From Ornithodoros turicata (Eukaryota > Arthropoda > Arachnida > Ixodida > Argasidae), in NCBI RefSeq assembly GCF_037126465.1, contig NC_088204.1, positions 75,949,807-76,013,806 on the forward strand: DNA of 64,000 nt. The letters run 5' to 3'. The position numbers and the translations under genes are program-made. The first letter of the stretch is position 1, and every line of letters starts with the position of its first letter. Shown here in pieces: positions 33,358 through 43,514 of the stretch. A model generated the notes under the pieces. It saw only the letters and a list, made by a program, of their open reading frames with translations, did not search any database and was not told the origin of the DNA.

Positions 33358-35154
33358 TCAAAGTTCCGTGTACACCGCGCGTGGACGGGGCTTCTTAAAT
33401 TTTATGATCGAACCCAACTTATACGAACGCAATATCTTATCGAAACCCACCAAAAAGCTGGAGAATACGATCACGGCCGAACCAACGAGGCCCCAAGCGT
33501 TCGGGAAGTCATTTAGAAAAATCATTTCCACCAGGATGGACAGCACGATGTCGATGCATTGCTTCATCGTAGTCACCATGGCCGCGTTCTCCTGTTCCAA
33601 GGACCTGCCCAGGAAGACCAGCGACACAAAATTGACGTCACTCAACATCACCAGAGATCCCAGGTAGCGTCCCATGAAGAGGTCGCGGAAGCTTCCCGTC
33701 AAGAGCGTCACGGCCAGTGTCAGGGCGACGCGACAGCAATTACCGTTGAAGCCCAACTTGAGCGCTGCCATGCTCCTCATGTACCTGACCACCAGCATGA
33801 GTTGGACGATGGATAAGACACTTCCCAGCGCGAACATGACGCCCGTCAGATGATTCAGGTCGTACTCTTTTGCTCCTGAGCCGCCGTACAGTACCGCGGG
33901 CTGGATGATGAGGATAACGCCGAACACGTTCAACGTCATCGCGATCCACTGAAGCGCCTCGATCTTTTCCCGGAGGACGAGTGCGGATCCGACCGATACC
34001 CCGATGGGAACCAAAGTGGCTATGGCGACGACGTCGGAGATGTGCAAGAAGACGAGCGCCATAGTCCGGAACATAGCGGCAGACACGGCGAAGAAGCCTC
34101 GGAGAAAAATCAAAGGTTGGAGGTGCAGCGGTCCGAACGGACGTGGTATCCGGAACGCCCCGGGCATGGAATTTATCAGCAGGCTTAAAGCGATGTAAAA
34201 CGCGATCTTTCCCTTGGGTACGGTCTTTAGGCGCTTTGTCAAGATGTTTACGATGGCTCCGGTCACGCAATGAAGTGTGATGTAGACGACCCAGTGATAC
34301 TTATTGCGCGTTACAAAATCCTTCATCTCCTGCGTGGTATCGGTACATGTAGACGGACGGACAGTGTCCTTGGTAGGTTCAGGTGCTATCGATAAGGTCA
34401 AATCAACATCGCCATCGTACATATAACCCGGGCTTTCAAGTTCGGGGACGTCGGACGGCACGGGGTCGCACTGTGGCTTTTGCGGCGCTGGTTCCAACCC
34501 TTCTTTGGCCGACGACGTTTTCGGTGTGGCATCTCGGTCTGATGGTTCTGGGGGAGAGGCTGGAAGCACATCATCGCGTCTTGGTGATTTTGTATCAGGA
34601 GAAGACTGGCGCGAGCCGAGTGCTGGAGAGGGCTTGCTTGGACTGGTTGTAGAGGGCTTGCTTGGACTGGTTGTAGAGGGCGTGCACGAACCGGCCGAAG
34701 TGGCATTGCCGGCTGGAGGCAGCGCTTCACCACCTGTTTTAGGCTTCTCTGCAGTGAGCTTGGGCACGAAAGGAAGTGAAATACGCTTCGGCACGAAAGG
34801 AAGTGAAATACGCTCCGGCACAGATGGCAAACTGCTGCCACTAGGCGTATACATGATCGATAATTGGGGGGTCATCGTTTTTTCTGCTACATGCTCGGAA
34901 AACGTAACGGCGGGTAGTCGGGGTAGATTGCTTCCTAGTGGTGTATCCACGACGCTTTCCACGCCGGCTGGTTCAGGGCTAGGTTTGGCGTCCTTTCCGC
35001 TCTTCCTTTTGTGCTTTTTGTGTCCTCTCTTATGCCTGTGCTTGCGTTTATGCTTCTGGGACCGGCCGTCTTTCACCTCTGCTCCTGGTTCGTCCACTGG
35101 TGAAATACCGCTGGGTTGTAGAGGCACCAGCCGTCTATCATCCGCACCGTCCAT
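33358..35154 (-). CDS. EamA/DMT superfamily transporter, SLC35G-like, with long disordered N-terminus (598 aa)
   Basis: Single uninterrupted frame. The first ATG is at 35152-35154 (the frame stays open upstream to a GTG at 35262), with A at -3 and G at +4. Residues about 1-285 are disordered: a basic His/Lys block (KHKRKHRHKRGHKKHKRK), Ser/Pro-rich linkers and short internal duplications (ISLPFVPK twice, STTSPSKP twice). From about residue 286 the protein is polytopic: hydrophobic helices from WVVYITLHCVTGAIVNIL on, with LIFLRGFFAVSAAMFRTMAL, DVVAIATLVPIGVSVGSALV and WIAMTLNVFGVILIIQP, the pattern of SLC35G1-type drug/metabolite transporters. The last 313 residues match the usual core length; the tail is unusual. 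Substrate unknown. Minus-strand AATAAA at 33201-33206 could be its poly(A) signal. No introns, so a retrocopy origin is possible. Confidence 0.85.
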   Translation of the reverse strand: MDGADDRRLVPLQPSGISPVDEPGAEVKDGRSQKHKRKHRHKRGHKKHKRKSGKDAKPSPEPAGVESVVDTPLGSNLPRLPAVTFSEHVAEKTMTPQLSIMYTPSGSSLPSVPERISLPFVPKRISLPFVPKLTAEKPKTGGEALPPAGNATSAGSCTPSTTSPSKPSTTSPSKPSPALGSRQSSPDTKSPRRDDVLPASPPEPSDRDATPKTSSAKEGLEPAPQKPQCDPVPSDVPELESPGYMYDGDVDLTLSIAPEPTKDTVRPSTCTDTTQEMKDFVTRNKYHWVVYITLHCVTGAIVNILTKRLKTVPKGKIAFYIALSLLINSMPGAFRIPRPFGPLHLQPLIFLRGFFAVSAAMFRTMALVFLHISDVVAIATLVPIGVSVGSALVLREKIEALQWIAMTLNVFGVILIIQPAVLYGGSGAKEYDLNHLTGVMFALGSVLSIVQLMLVVRYMRSMAALKLGFNGNCCRVALTLAVTLLTGSFRDLFMGRYLGSLVMLSDVNFVSLVFLGRSLEQENAAMVTTMKQCIDIVLSILVEMIFLNDFPNAWGLVGSAVIVFSSFLVGFDKILRSYKLGSIIKFKKPRPRAVYTEL

Positions 35155-36469
35155 ATTCGCTGTAAGTACCTCGGCGTGTGCTGTGCAACAGTGCACTTCC
35201 GTGGAATGCTTTTGATCACGCGACGTCGCGATCGCTCGCGTATGGCGTGCGGGTGATGACACCCGCGATGCGAATTTGTGATTACTTTGTCACAAGTGTG
35301 GTTCTTTCAATAATAGTTACGCAACCGTAACTGTAATCAAAAGACGGAGTATTTACATCCAAATATCTACAGATAGTAGGCTTGAAAAAAGGACTTTCAA
35401 AGGTCGTTCCGTTCAATCCTCTTTGCAGCAGCAAATAGAGTGCCAAAGAAAAACTTGGCTTTCTAAAAGTCAGCGGCTGTAGTCAAGTGCTACATTAATT
35501 GTAGAACGAACAAGAGGGCGTACGCCCCATCTCTCTTCGAACCAGAAGCAATAACCCTATAATTCGCAGAAATGGCCTTCGCACAGCGTGCTATGCGGTG
35601 AAGTTCTGGAGAAAGTACGGCGAGGCAATTATAACGTACCCTAAGCATAAGCGTAGACTACGGAGGAGGAGGGATCGTGCTCCTCCGGGCTGCTCTATTT
35701 GAAGCAGCACATGACATCGGACCGATGTCGGTACCAAGTTGGGCATGTCGTTCCACCATAACCCCGACACTGCCAATTTGTAACCGATGTCTCCAGTGTC
35801 GGCTTGATGTCGGTTAGGGCAGAGCCCCCCCACCCCTCGCCCTGACCCGTCAGTCCCGGGATTCCTTCACCCTCGCTTCACTCTGCGGTGTTTACATGAA
35901 CCCACATGGCGAGACGAAAAGCGCGACAGCTAGATGAAGACACATGTGTCCTCGTCTTGTCGCGTCGCACTTTTCCTTTCGTCATGCGTCTTCACCAACC
36001 CGCCCAACATTCTACCCTCTTTCTTCGTCGCGTGCACGACGCGGCTTGCTCCTACGGACGAGACCGTACGAGAACGTATTCAGGGAAAGTATCGCTTCGC
36101 CGCTCGTCTGGTCTGATGAAGACACTCGGTGCTTGACACGTAGGTCTACGAGAAGGGACTGTCGACCTGACATGCAGAACGAACGAATGAAGACACTACG
36201 GTTGTCTGCTGAAGCATCTGAAACTCTCAGCTCCCAAGTCGTCCTGGCGGCGTTTCACCTAGCAATGGCAGTACGTTTGTGACTGGCAAGACCATTGGTG
36301 TCGGCCCCTCAGCAGCTAATACAGGAGACGCTCCCTGGCCGCCTTCAGCTACCGTGGATGAGACTCCAACTGTCAAACCAAGCACTCCTGGCAGTCATGA
36401 AAAGACAGAGTCGTCATCCACCAAAAACTACGACGAGCGGCGCTACCTCAAGAGCTGGGAATCCACCTA

Positions 36470-37780
36470 CACTCTAAATCGTTTTACACCTTAAAGGGTG
36501 TAAATCAAAATGTTCATGGCGCACACCTTTTAAGGTGTATTTTAACACCTTCATGGCAATTGGGGTGTAAAGGGTGTAACGCCGAATAAAACTGCTGGGT
36601 TCGTGGCAATATGCTGGTAGCTGTGTACTCACAATTACAAGCATATTGCATATAATCACATTGAGGTCCATATATGTATGTACATCAAGGTGATTAAATA
36701 TGTGTGTAAACATATGCACAGCCGACATACAGAATATCATGTATGGCGTGGCAGCTGTGCATGGCAATGAAGCATGGCAGCTGTATATAGCTTTTCATGA
36801 AATTGTATTCCTTCTCATGAGCAGGCACCTCCCCCATATGCATCTTCATTACTTAGAACGTTGCATTTATTCGTTTCTTCAAGGTTGTACCCATAAAGAT
36901 CTAACCCCTGTAAAATGCATTACATTATGCGTTACCGGCGTCCCATCGGGACGTTTGGTCCTCTCCTAGGTGTATGGTGTATGCGTTTCGAAGGGAAACA
37001 CCAGCATTTTAAAGATGTTGCTAGAAAAACTCGAAATTTTAAGAGCATAACCCTTTCATTAGCAAGAAGACATCAATTTTATCAAATGTATGTGTGGTCG
37101 CAGCCCTTCATCAGAAATGCCACATCTACTGATGGTTCCAAGGAGATACGCTACTTCAGCATACCCCAGAAGCAATTCAGAGTTACATTCATTACGTGAT
37201 ATTCATGCAGAAGCTATAGTCTATGTGAAGAGTGCAGTTGGCAATGATAACACATTTGCTGTTGGCTGTGTTGTTGCCAAAGAATCTTCCGAGGATGACT
37301 TACCCGTGTTCGTTTACATTACAGGCATATGCAACTCTGATAGAGGCAACTCTGATACCATTTTTCTCATACAAACATGAACTACAGTTAAGTATGAGGA
37401 GCACTATCATGTATTTGTTCTGTCTTGCAATGAGGAGCAACGTGTTTTAAGAAATATAAGCACTATCTCAACGGATCTTCTAAATCTGCATGCATTACTA
37501 GATTGTAGACGTGTTGTAAATCAACGCCATGCACTTTTGTAATGTAACTTCCCGTTTCCTGTTGTTGTATATATTTACTTTTGTTCATGTGAACGAAAAT
37601 AAACATACTCCCTTCCTACACCCAGGCGACACACTTATCACCATATTTCACCTGATGGTGTAGTACACCATTGTCACACCCCCAGGAACTTCCAAAACAA
37701 AGTTGTAGGGTGTGAAAGGGGTGTCATCTTTGTTAATACACCTATTTTACACCTTTAAAGGTGTGAAACGATTTAGAGTG
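36470..37780. mobile_element. DNA transposon with TA target duplication and CACTCTAAATCG ends
   Basis: The ends are inverted repeats: CACTCTAAATCGTTTTACAC at 36470 and its reverse complement ending at 37780 (CGATTTAGAGTG), each flanked by TA. The sequences next to the ends carry more copies of TTTACACCTTTAAAGGTGT in both directions. Inside, a short plus-strand frame at 36915-37199 encodes VWCMRFEGKHQHFKDVARKT and ITLSLARRHQ, which I recall from transposon-derived proteins of arthropods and fish. It looks like a deleted, non-autonomous copy. Confidence 0.8.
36915..37199 (+). pseudogene. Remnant of a transposon-encoded protein
   Basis: The 94-residue frame contains GTFGPLLGVWCMRFEGKHQH and NFKSITLSLARRHQFYQM. 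The W-x-MRFE-x-KH-x-x-FK and LA-x-RHQ spacing is a recurring feature of uncharacterised repeat-encoded proteins. No full-length frame extends on either side within the element. Confidence 0.55.
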
Positions 37781-38111
37781 TACGAATGGCTTTCGTACAA
37801 TGCAAAAACCGGCAAGGTGACGTCTGTGTCACTGCCAGCGACAAAAAGAAAAAAAAAAAAGTCCGCTGCCATGAACACCGTGAGACAACGATTCATACAT
37901 CTCATTTCTTGAAAGTGGTTTCCAGAACTGGCAAGAAGCACTGCAACGCTTCAGAAGTCGCGGAAATTCAGCCCTTCAAGGCTCAGCCCTTCAAGGCTCA
38001 GCTTCCACACCGTTGAGAGCTACAAGCACAAGATTCAACATAGCGTCTGCGCTCTCATAGTGAAAGCTTCACCAAATGAAGGACAGTCGGCAACAGAGAA
38101 AGGGCGAGCTG

Positions 38112-38430
38112 GTACAGGTTAGGACAAAAGTTTACGGAACACGCGAGCGGCGTACTTTTTCTTCGGTGCGACACCCTAGCGGCCGCCGGAAGCGGGTGAG
38201 TTCACTCGTTCGGAGTGGTGGAAGGGTGCGCTGTTTGTGACACACAGCGGTAGCTTCCCTCCCAGGCCCAACCAAGCGACACCGCAACTGCCACTGTGTG
38301 CCCTTAACAGCGCACCCTTCCACCCCTCCGTAACAGTGAACTCACCCGCTTCCGGCAGCCGCTAGGGTGTCGCACCGAGGAAAAAGTAGTGTCGCTCGCG
38401 TGTCCCGTAAACTTTTGTCCCAACCTGTAC
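38112..38430. mobile_element. Foldback MITE family B, copy 3 (best preserved)
   Basis: GTACAGGTTAGGACAAAAGT to ACTTTTGTCCCAACCTGTAC. The two arms of about 130 bases are near-perfect inverse copies (CGGTGCGACACCCTAGCGGC / GCCGCTAGGGTGTCGCACCG) around a centre of about 60 bases. Confidence 0.85.
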
Positions 38431-38499
38431 GCCTTGATCACACGAGAAACCGAGACGGGGAAGAGAAAGGACGACACCGCAATCTCAAACACAGCTGTC

Positions 38500-38572
38500 C
38501 CTTTAATGAACAAAAAGTCCCAAGTCCCGACCTTTCCTTTCTTTTTCTTAATAAACATATCCCCCCCCCCCT
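38500..38572 (+). mobile_element. 3' tail of a retroposon ending in poly(C), copy 1
   Basis: GACCTTTCCTTTCTTTTTCT, TAATAAACATAT then a run of ten C. The same tail occurs at 47164-47230 and 54532-54620 on the other strand, each time next to a G run. Confidence 0.6.
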
Positions 38573-38759
38573 AAGTCCCGAACGTTTTCCTAATCGGTGG
38601 CAGGGGAGAGAGTGACGGGACACTAACCTACGTAGTTCCCCCTCGTAACAATTTCTTGAAATTCCATTAAAAGTCGGCCAACCGGGTCAGCCGCATTCGT
38701 ACGAACACCCGTCTCGTTAAAAAGTGATTGGCATGCGTTGCACTTTTTCAGATGCTCTA

Positions 38760-39320
38760 CGAGCTCCGAATTCGCTGAGCTCTGTCGGCAGTATGGTTAT
38801 GGCGGACTATATAGTATTCCCGTCCAACGAAATGCTAGAGCTAATTACCCAGAGCATGTTTCGCTCCCTAATGAGAGATGCGCAGGATGCAGTGTTTTAT
38901 GCGGTGATTGCTAACGAGACTTCCGACATAAGCACGCAGGAACAGCTATCATTTTGCCTCAGGTACGTCAAAGAAGGTCTGGAAGTGGAGGAGGTATTTG
39001 TTGAATTTTATGTGCCTAGGACACCAGAGAGCGAATACCCTCTTCTTCATTCTGAAAGATATGCTTTGCAGATTTAACCTTCGAACCGAAAACTGCCGTC
39101 GAAAACGCTCTGACGGGTGCCGCAAATGTTTCCGGCAAAAGCTGTGGGCTTCAAGCCCTATAGTGCAAGACATTGAACCAAGAGCCGTGTACCTCCAATG
39201 CCTTGCACACACGCTTAACCTGGTGCTTCAAGATTTGTAAATGAAAATCGATGTGCGTCAGGACTTCGTAAGCTTGTTCACGGACCTGGTAAATTTTGTT
39301 AAAACTTCTTCAAAGCGCAG
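38760..39320 (+). pseudogene. Decayed hAT-type transposase (ZMYM1-like, DUF4371/hAT family)
   Basis: Plus-strand fragments match the ZMYM1-like branch of hAT transposases: FYAVIANETSDISTQEQLSF and CLRYVKEGLEVEEVFVEFY (38826-39012), then, after a frame change, CRFNLRTENC and VQDIEPRAVYLQCLAHTLNL (39066-39240), an in-frame TAA, and DFVSLFTDLVNFVKTSSKR (to about 39318). The frameshift and stop make it inactive. Confidence 0.8.
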
Positions 39321-39559
39321 TTTTTTTGTTTTTTTTTTACAAACAAGTTTACCAAACGAACAACTCTTAAAAAAAATACTCGTTTCAAATTGTAGATTCG
39401 GAGGGCGATTTTACGTACCTTCTGGAGAGTATATTCTGTGGGTGTGCTGGTTTCTGCATGAGAAAATAGTCCAAAAGCCGGAAGAACACATACTGTAAAA
39501 CTCCGGCTTGACGTAATAACTTAAAACAATAAAACGTAATCGTTTCACCACCTATACAG

Positions 39560-39850
39560 GCGGCATCCTCAGAACACAATCAGCCCAAGGTGAAAATCGA
39601 CCCACTTATCAAACAAGGCGTTGTAGATATCCGGCAGAGGGCCACGATTCTTGTTGCAGGCCGATGAATCATGCTTCATGAACCATGATTCTAGAGACTT
39701 CCTGTGGCCCCATCGCTGCTCACGAGCCAACGTTATCGCATTGTCGTAGTCGTAATCAAACTCGACCTTCCGACCAACAGTGGTCGACCAACTCAGTTTT
39801 TGTTCTTGTGGCATGAGTCGCCATAGCCACATTCCGTTTACGTTCGTTCA
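39560..39850 (-). pseudogene. 3' end of a retroelement ORF, probably Penelope-like
   Basis: Minus-strand frame with AREQRWGHRKSLESWFMKHD and NKNRGPLPDIYNALF, resembling the tail after the GIY-YIG endonuclease in Penelope-like elements (R...LES...I...N...G.LP..Y). The following sequence (GAGGATGCCGCCTGTAT...GTGAAACG) recurs in inverted orientation at 39897-39930, as expected of terminal repeats of this class. The family call is tentative. Confidence 0.45.
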
Positions 39851-40091
39851 CACGTGTCACTCTTCGTCTTGTCTGCTGATCGTAGTCATTGTGTACTGAG
39901 GATGCCGCCTGTATGGGTTGTGAAACGTCTACGTTTTATTGTTTTAATTAATTGCGTCGAGTCGGAGTAAACGGTGTATGGTTCCTGAATCTGCTTTCTT
40001 TGACATGTGTGTACCAAGCGTGTGGAAATAAATGTTCCGCCTGGATCAAGCAGTACCGATATCGTTTTCAGTCTCATTCTTCACTGACTAA

Positions 40092-40433
40092 GGGCCAGTT
40101 CTCACTTGGCGACGCCCGACGCGACGTCGCGAGCGGGCGGTGGAAATAGACGTGCATTTCCGGCGTTGGAAGAGGAGAGACGTCGAGCCAAAAAAATTGC
40201 CATGCCGGTCTCTTTCACGACGTCGGCGAGAGGTGGCGAGAACGATACACTGACGACCAATAATATGACAGAGAAAGGCCACGCCTCTTCAGTTTTCGTC
40301 TGCTTTGGGCGACGGAATGGCAGTGAAAGTGGAACATGAAAATCATGCGCCTTGACGGGGCGGCGGAAATGCCCGTCTACTTCCGCCGTCCGTTCACGAC
40401 GCCGCGTCGGGCGTCGCCAAGTGAGAACTGGCC
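40092..40433. mobile_element. Harbinger-like MITE, copy 1
   Basis: GGGCCAGTTCTCACTTGGCG at the left and CGCCAAGTGAGAACTGGCC at the right, with longer arms (GAGCGGGCGGTGG / CCGCCGTCCGTTCACG). TAA precedes it and ATAA follows. The GC-rich ends and trinucleotide TAA duplication are as in PIF/Harbinger elements. Confidence 0.7.
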
Positions 40434-40530
40434 ATAATGGTGCGGTTATATGTCTACCTCGGATGCGGCGCAGCTGTATCACCAACGCCCCCTACCCGGA
40501 AAAATGCGGACGCTTCGTCTCTGACCATAA

Positions 40531-40871
40531 GGGCCAGTTCTCATTTGGCGACGTCCGGACGCGGCGTCGTGAGCGGGCGGCGGAAGCAGGGGCGCATTTC
40601 CGCCGCCACGTCAGCGCGCGCGATTTTCATGTTCCCACCACAGTAGCATTCCGTCGTCCAAAGCAGGCGAAAAATCAGGAGGCGTGGCCTTTCTCTGTCA
40701 CCTAATTGGTCGCCAGCTGTCGTTCTCGGCAGCTCTCGCCCCGACGTCGTGAAAGAAGTTCGGCATGGCAGTTTTCTTTTGGCTCGACGTCTCTCCTCTC
40801 CTGACTCCGGAAATGCGTGTCTATTTCCGCCGCCCGCTCACGACGCCGCGTCGCCAAGTGAGAACTGGCCC
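40531..40871. mobile_element. Harbinger-like MITE, copy 2
   Basis: GGGCCAGTTCTCATTTGGCG to CGCCAAGTGAGAACTGGCCC, flanked by TAA on both sides (40528-40530 and 40872-40874). It lies about 100 bases from copy 1, same family and similar length. Confidence 0.75.
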
Positions 40872-41309
40872 TAAGAAGGAACATCCGGCTTAATAAAAGC
40901 GTTATCTGAGACAATCCTGTTGAGATAAGTGGATAGAGAAGGCTGGAGTCGGAAGTCGCCGGTACTTGGAAAACAGGCGTTTTTCACGCACTGTGGGATC
41001 GCTGTGAGTTTCGAAAGTCTGGTTGCCCTCGGACGATACGTCGGATGGTCACGGGAGGGAATCATTCAGTGGTAGATTATGAGAAACTGCTATTCACAAA
41101 TATTTATTTCCTCCCAACACACACACAAAATGCCTCAAAGAGGTCGGTGTTCCTGTAAATGTACAAATCTCGGTGGTGACGTCAAAAGAGTTGATTTTTT
41201 TTTCTTGGTGGAATAAATATTTGCCCTTACGTCTGTCCTCCAAAGGGTGTGAAACGCGAAAGGTGCAGTACCAACTACGCATGCGCAGTTAATATATCGG
41301 TAATGATGC

Positions 41310-41452
41310 GGAGTTTTAGTGCATCGTACGCTGTCCCCTTTGCGTACGTATAAGGGATAGCGTTAGTGATTCTGCGCACGCGCAGTGCAGAACCATCACG
41401 CTATCCCTTAGGTACGCAAAGGCGTAGCGTGCGATGTACTAAAACTATCTAT
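41310..41452. repeat. Foldback MITE
   Basis: GTTTTAGTGCATCGTACGCT, TTGCGTACGTATAAGGGATA, GCG at the left are inverted at the right (CGCTATCCCTTAGGTACGCA, AGCGTGCGATGTACTAAAAC) around GCGCACGCGCAG. A related core (TTTGCGCGTACACAAGGGAT, CTGCGCACGCGCAAG) is at 58607-58662. Confidence 0.8.
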
Positions 41453-41747
41453 TTTCCCGTGCGTTTGATATGTCAGAGTCTTCTAGGTTCCAAAGATGTC
41501 ACGCTTCAAGGCAAAAACATGTGAGGCTGTAAAGAAGGACCATGTCCAACGGCCCGTCCTGTTCTGGAAACTTTGAAGTACGCGTCAAGTTCATCTGGGA
41601 ACCTTGAGAGCAAAAGACAGGGTAGCGACCTATAAAAGTTAACCCTTGCCGGCAAGCCATGCTCAGTAAACAACGAGATTTGGCCGAGGCAAGCCAACAA
41701 TTAGGGACGACACAGACAAGTAAGCCTCAAACGCCCAGAAATTAACG

Positions 41748-41955
41748 AATGCAAACAACTCAGGGAAAAGAGGTGCTGACGCCAGGAATCGAACCTGGGT
41801 CTTCTGATTTCCGGTCAGATATGCTAACCGCTACACCACACCAGCACGCCGTTTCCCTGGAGCCATTGAGTGCCTCAAGTACCGGAAGCCGGAAATCAGA
41901 AGACCCAGGTTCGATTCCTGGCGTCAGCACCTCTTTTCCCTGAGTTGTTTGCATT
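41748..41955. repeat. Palindrome of two tRNA-like 3' halves
   Basis: Sequence 41748-41814 (AATGCAAACAACTCAGGGAA through GATTTCCGG) recurs as a near-perfect reverse complement at 41887-41955. Each arm is about 67 bases and includes the T arm, the acceptor 3' side and 25-30 flanking bases. The spacer of about 72 bases holds the 5' half for the minus-strand copy only. Confidence 0.85.
41771..41843 (-). tRNA. tRNA-like sequence, possible anticodon GGA, likely SINE-derived
   Basis: The minus strand folds as a tRNA: a 7-bp acceptor stem (TGCTGGT with GTCAGCA, two G-T pairs), box A GGTGTAGCGG, anticodon arm TCTGA-CCGGAAA-TCAGA, T arm CCAGG-TTCGATT-CCTGG. The loop would read anticodon GGA but has C instead of U at position 33 and no long variable arm, which argues against a working serine tRNA. 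It sits in one arm of a palindrome whose other arm (41887-41955) is its own 3' half inverted, so a tRNA-derived repeat is more likely. Confidence 0.4.
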
Positions 41956-42759
41956 CATGCTCAGTAGTTATCCAATGCAGATGGAGCATTCTGTTGTTCA
42001 GTGACGTCACTACGGGGGTGCGAGTGGTGCGGTCCACACCGAAGGGGGTGACGCGGCGCACAGTACCGCCACTTCGTCTGTTTCTCTGCGGCGGAATGAC
42101 GCCAAAAACAGCATGAGGAGCCCATGGCGAGCACGTGTTTTTGTTTTTTTTTCTGCATGCGGCATGATATACTATTATTTATTGTATGCCATTATTTGGG
42201 GAGGGGGTTTGATGCAGAGAGATCTCGCACCGGGTGACTCATACCCTAGTGACATCCACTGGTGTTGTCTGCATATAAATGTCTGCCCCTTCCATTTCCT
42301 CATAAAGCGGTGTGTTTATCTAATCTCTCGAGTAAAGGCAAACAGATATTCCACGGCACTGATATGACCCTGTTAAAAGCGATAGATGATTTGCCAGATA
42401 AGATCACAACTGTCTGTAGACACACAAAAAATACAACGTTATAGGATATGGTGCTCAAAAAAAAAATGTGCAGAAAAAGACACTGATGGCTTCACACCGT
42501 TTAAAGACTTACAAAATCCTCGACAGCGAGCGTACAATTAACTAACACTCAGCAATTACTTTGAGGTGCTGTTGTGAAGCTATGCTAACCTACGAATTCC
42601 AGGTGTATACTCTCATCTCATCTTCAATAAATATCGGAACACTTTTTGTACTATGTACCAACTGCAACATCACTTTACACACACAGATTTCTATTGCAAC
42701 GTCGCACCCGAGCAGAGCGCGTCGCGGAGTTCTACAGTCGTCCACTAGACAAGCCATAG

Positions 42760-43240
42760 CCGTAGCCTAAAAGCCGTAGCCTAAATCGCCGGAACTTGGT
42801 TGCTGTAGTCGAATGGAACATTCATTGGCACATGTCTGGCTACAGGTGGAGTGGAAGAGTCTCTGTCCCAGTCAGACAAAAGGTGTAATAAATAGAAAGC
42901 ATCGTAGTAACAGCGTAGACACAGTTGTAGTCATAGCCTCGGGTGAAGGCAAGTCCGATAGCCGCGTCCGTAGCCTTATTCCGCGCACACGTTCGCGGTC
43001 ACGTAGCCAAAGTCAGAGTCTCAGTCATAGCCATGACGCATACTCTCGACAATTTGATGATGGCACGCTAGAAATGTCACACAACCAGATATGAAGCGTC
43101 AAAGAAGCCGTATCCCATGTTTCCCCCACACGCAGACGTGACAAGTTCACAGTCACCGAGATAACACCGGCCACAGCTGCACCCATAGCCTTCATTGGAG
43201 GCAATCAATACCAAAGCCGTAGCCAGAGTCGTATCCGCAG
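42760..43240 (+). repeat. Scattered CCGTAGCC / CATAGCC repeats
   Basis: AGCCGTAGCC, TCATAGCC, CGTAGCCAAAGTC, AGTCATAGCC, CATAGCC and GCCGTAGCCAGAGTCG recur at irregular spacing over about 480 bases, with no clear unit length. Confidence 0.5.
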
Positions 43241-43514
43241 CATGAATCCAGTACGTAAGCACAAGCTCAACACTCGTCCGGAGCTCCGTTACATCAACAC
43301 ACTTTTGCTTGTACGGAATTACGCCGCTGCATTGAACATATATCAAACAAGATATCGACTGAGAGAAAAAAAAACAGATATCCTCATCAGCTTTTTACAT
43401 CTTTCAGATAAGATAACATCCGTCACTTCATCTTTAAAATCTCTCCGCAAGGAATACTACAAAATTTCGAGCTTAATAAATTAAATAATCAGATACAGAT
43501 GGGTTCCTTGTCCC

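Larger units (their letters stand above)
35155..43514. other. Transposon-dense interval between the SLC35G-like and SBK-like genes
   Basis: Contains, in order, the TA-flanked transposon, family B copy 3, a poly(C)-tailed retroposon end, the hAT pseudogene, the Penelope-like remnant, two Harbinger-like MITEs, a foldback at 41310-41452, the tRNA-like palindrome and the CCGTAGCC cluster. No host gene was recognised. The SLC35G-like promoter must lie just right of 35154. Confidence 0.6.

Noticed and set aside
33740..34270. 176-codon minus-strand frame
   Set aside because: Alternate frame of the SLC35G-like gene.
34505..35215. 236-codon plus-strand frame
   Set aside because: Antisense shadow of the SLC35G-like gene's Ser/Pro-rich part.
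35152..35262. N-terminal extension of the SLC35G-like frame by 36 codons
   Set aside because: It starts at GTG, not ATG; the first ATG is at 35152-35154.
41749..41954. Overlapping 64-codon frames on both strands
   Set aside because: Both are translations of the tRNA-like palindrome; not genes.
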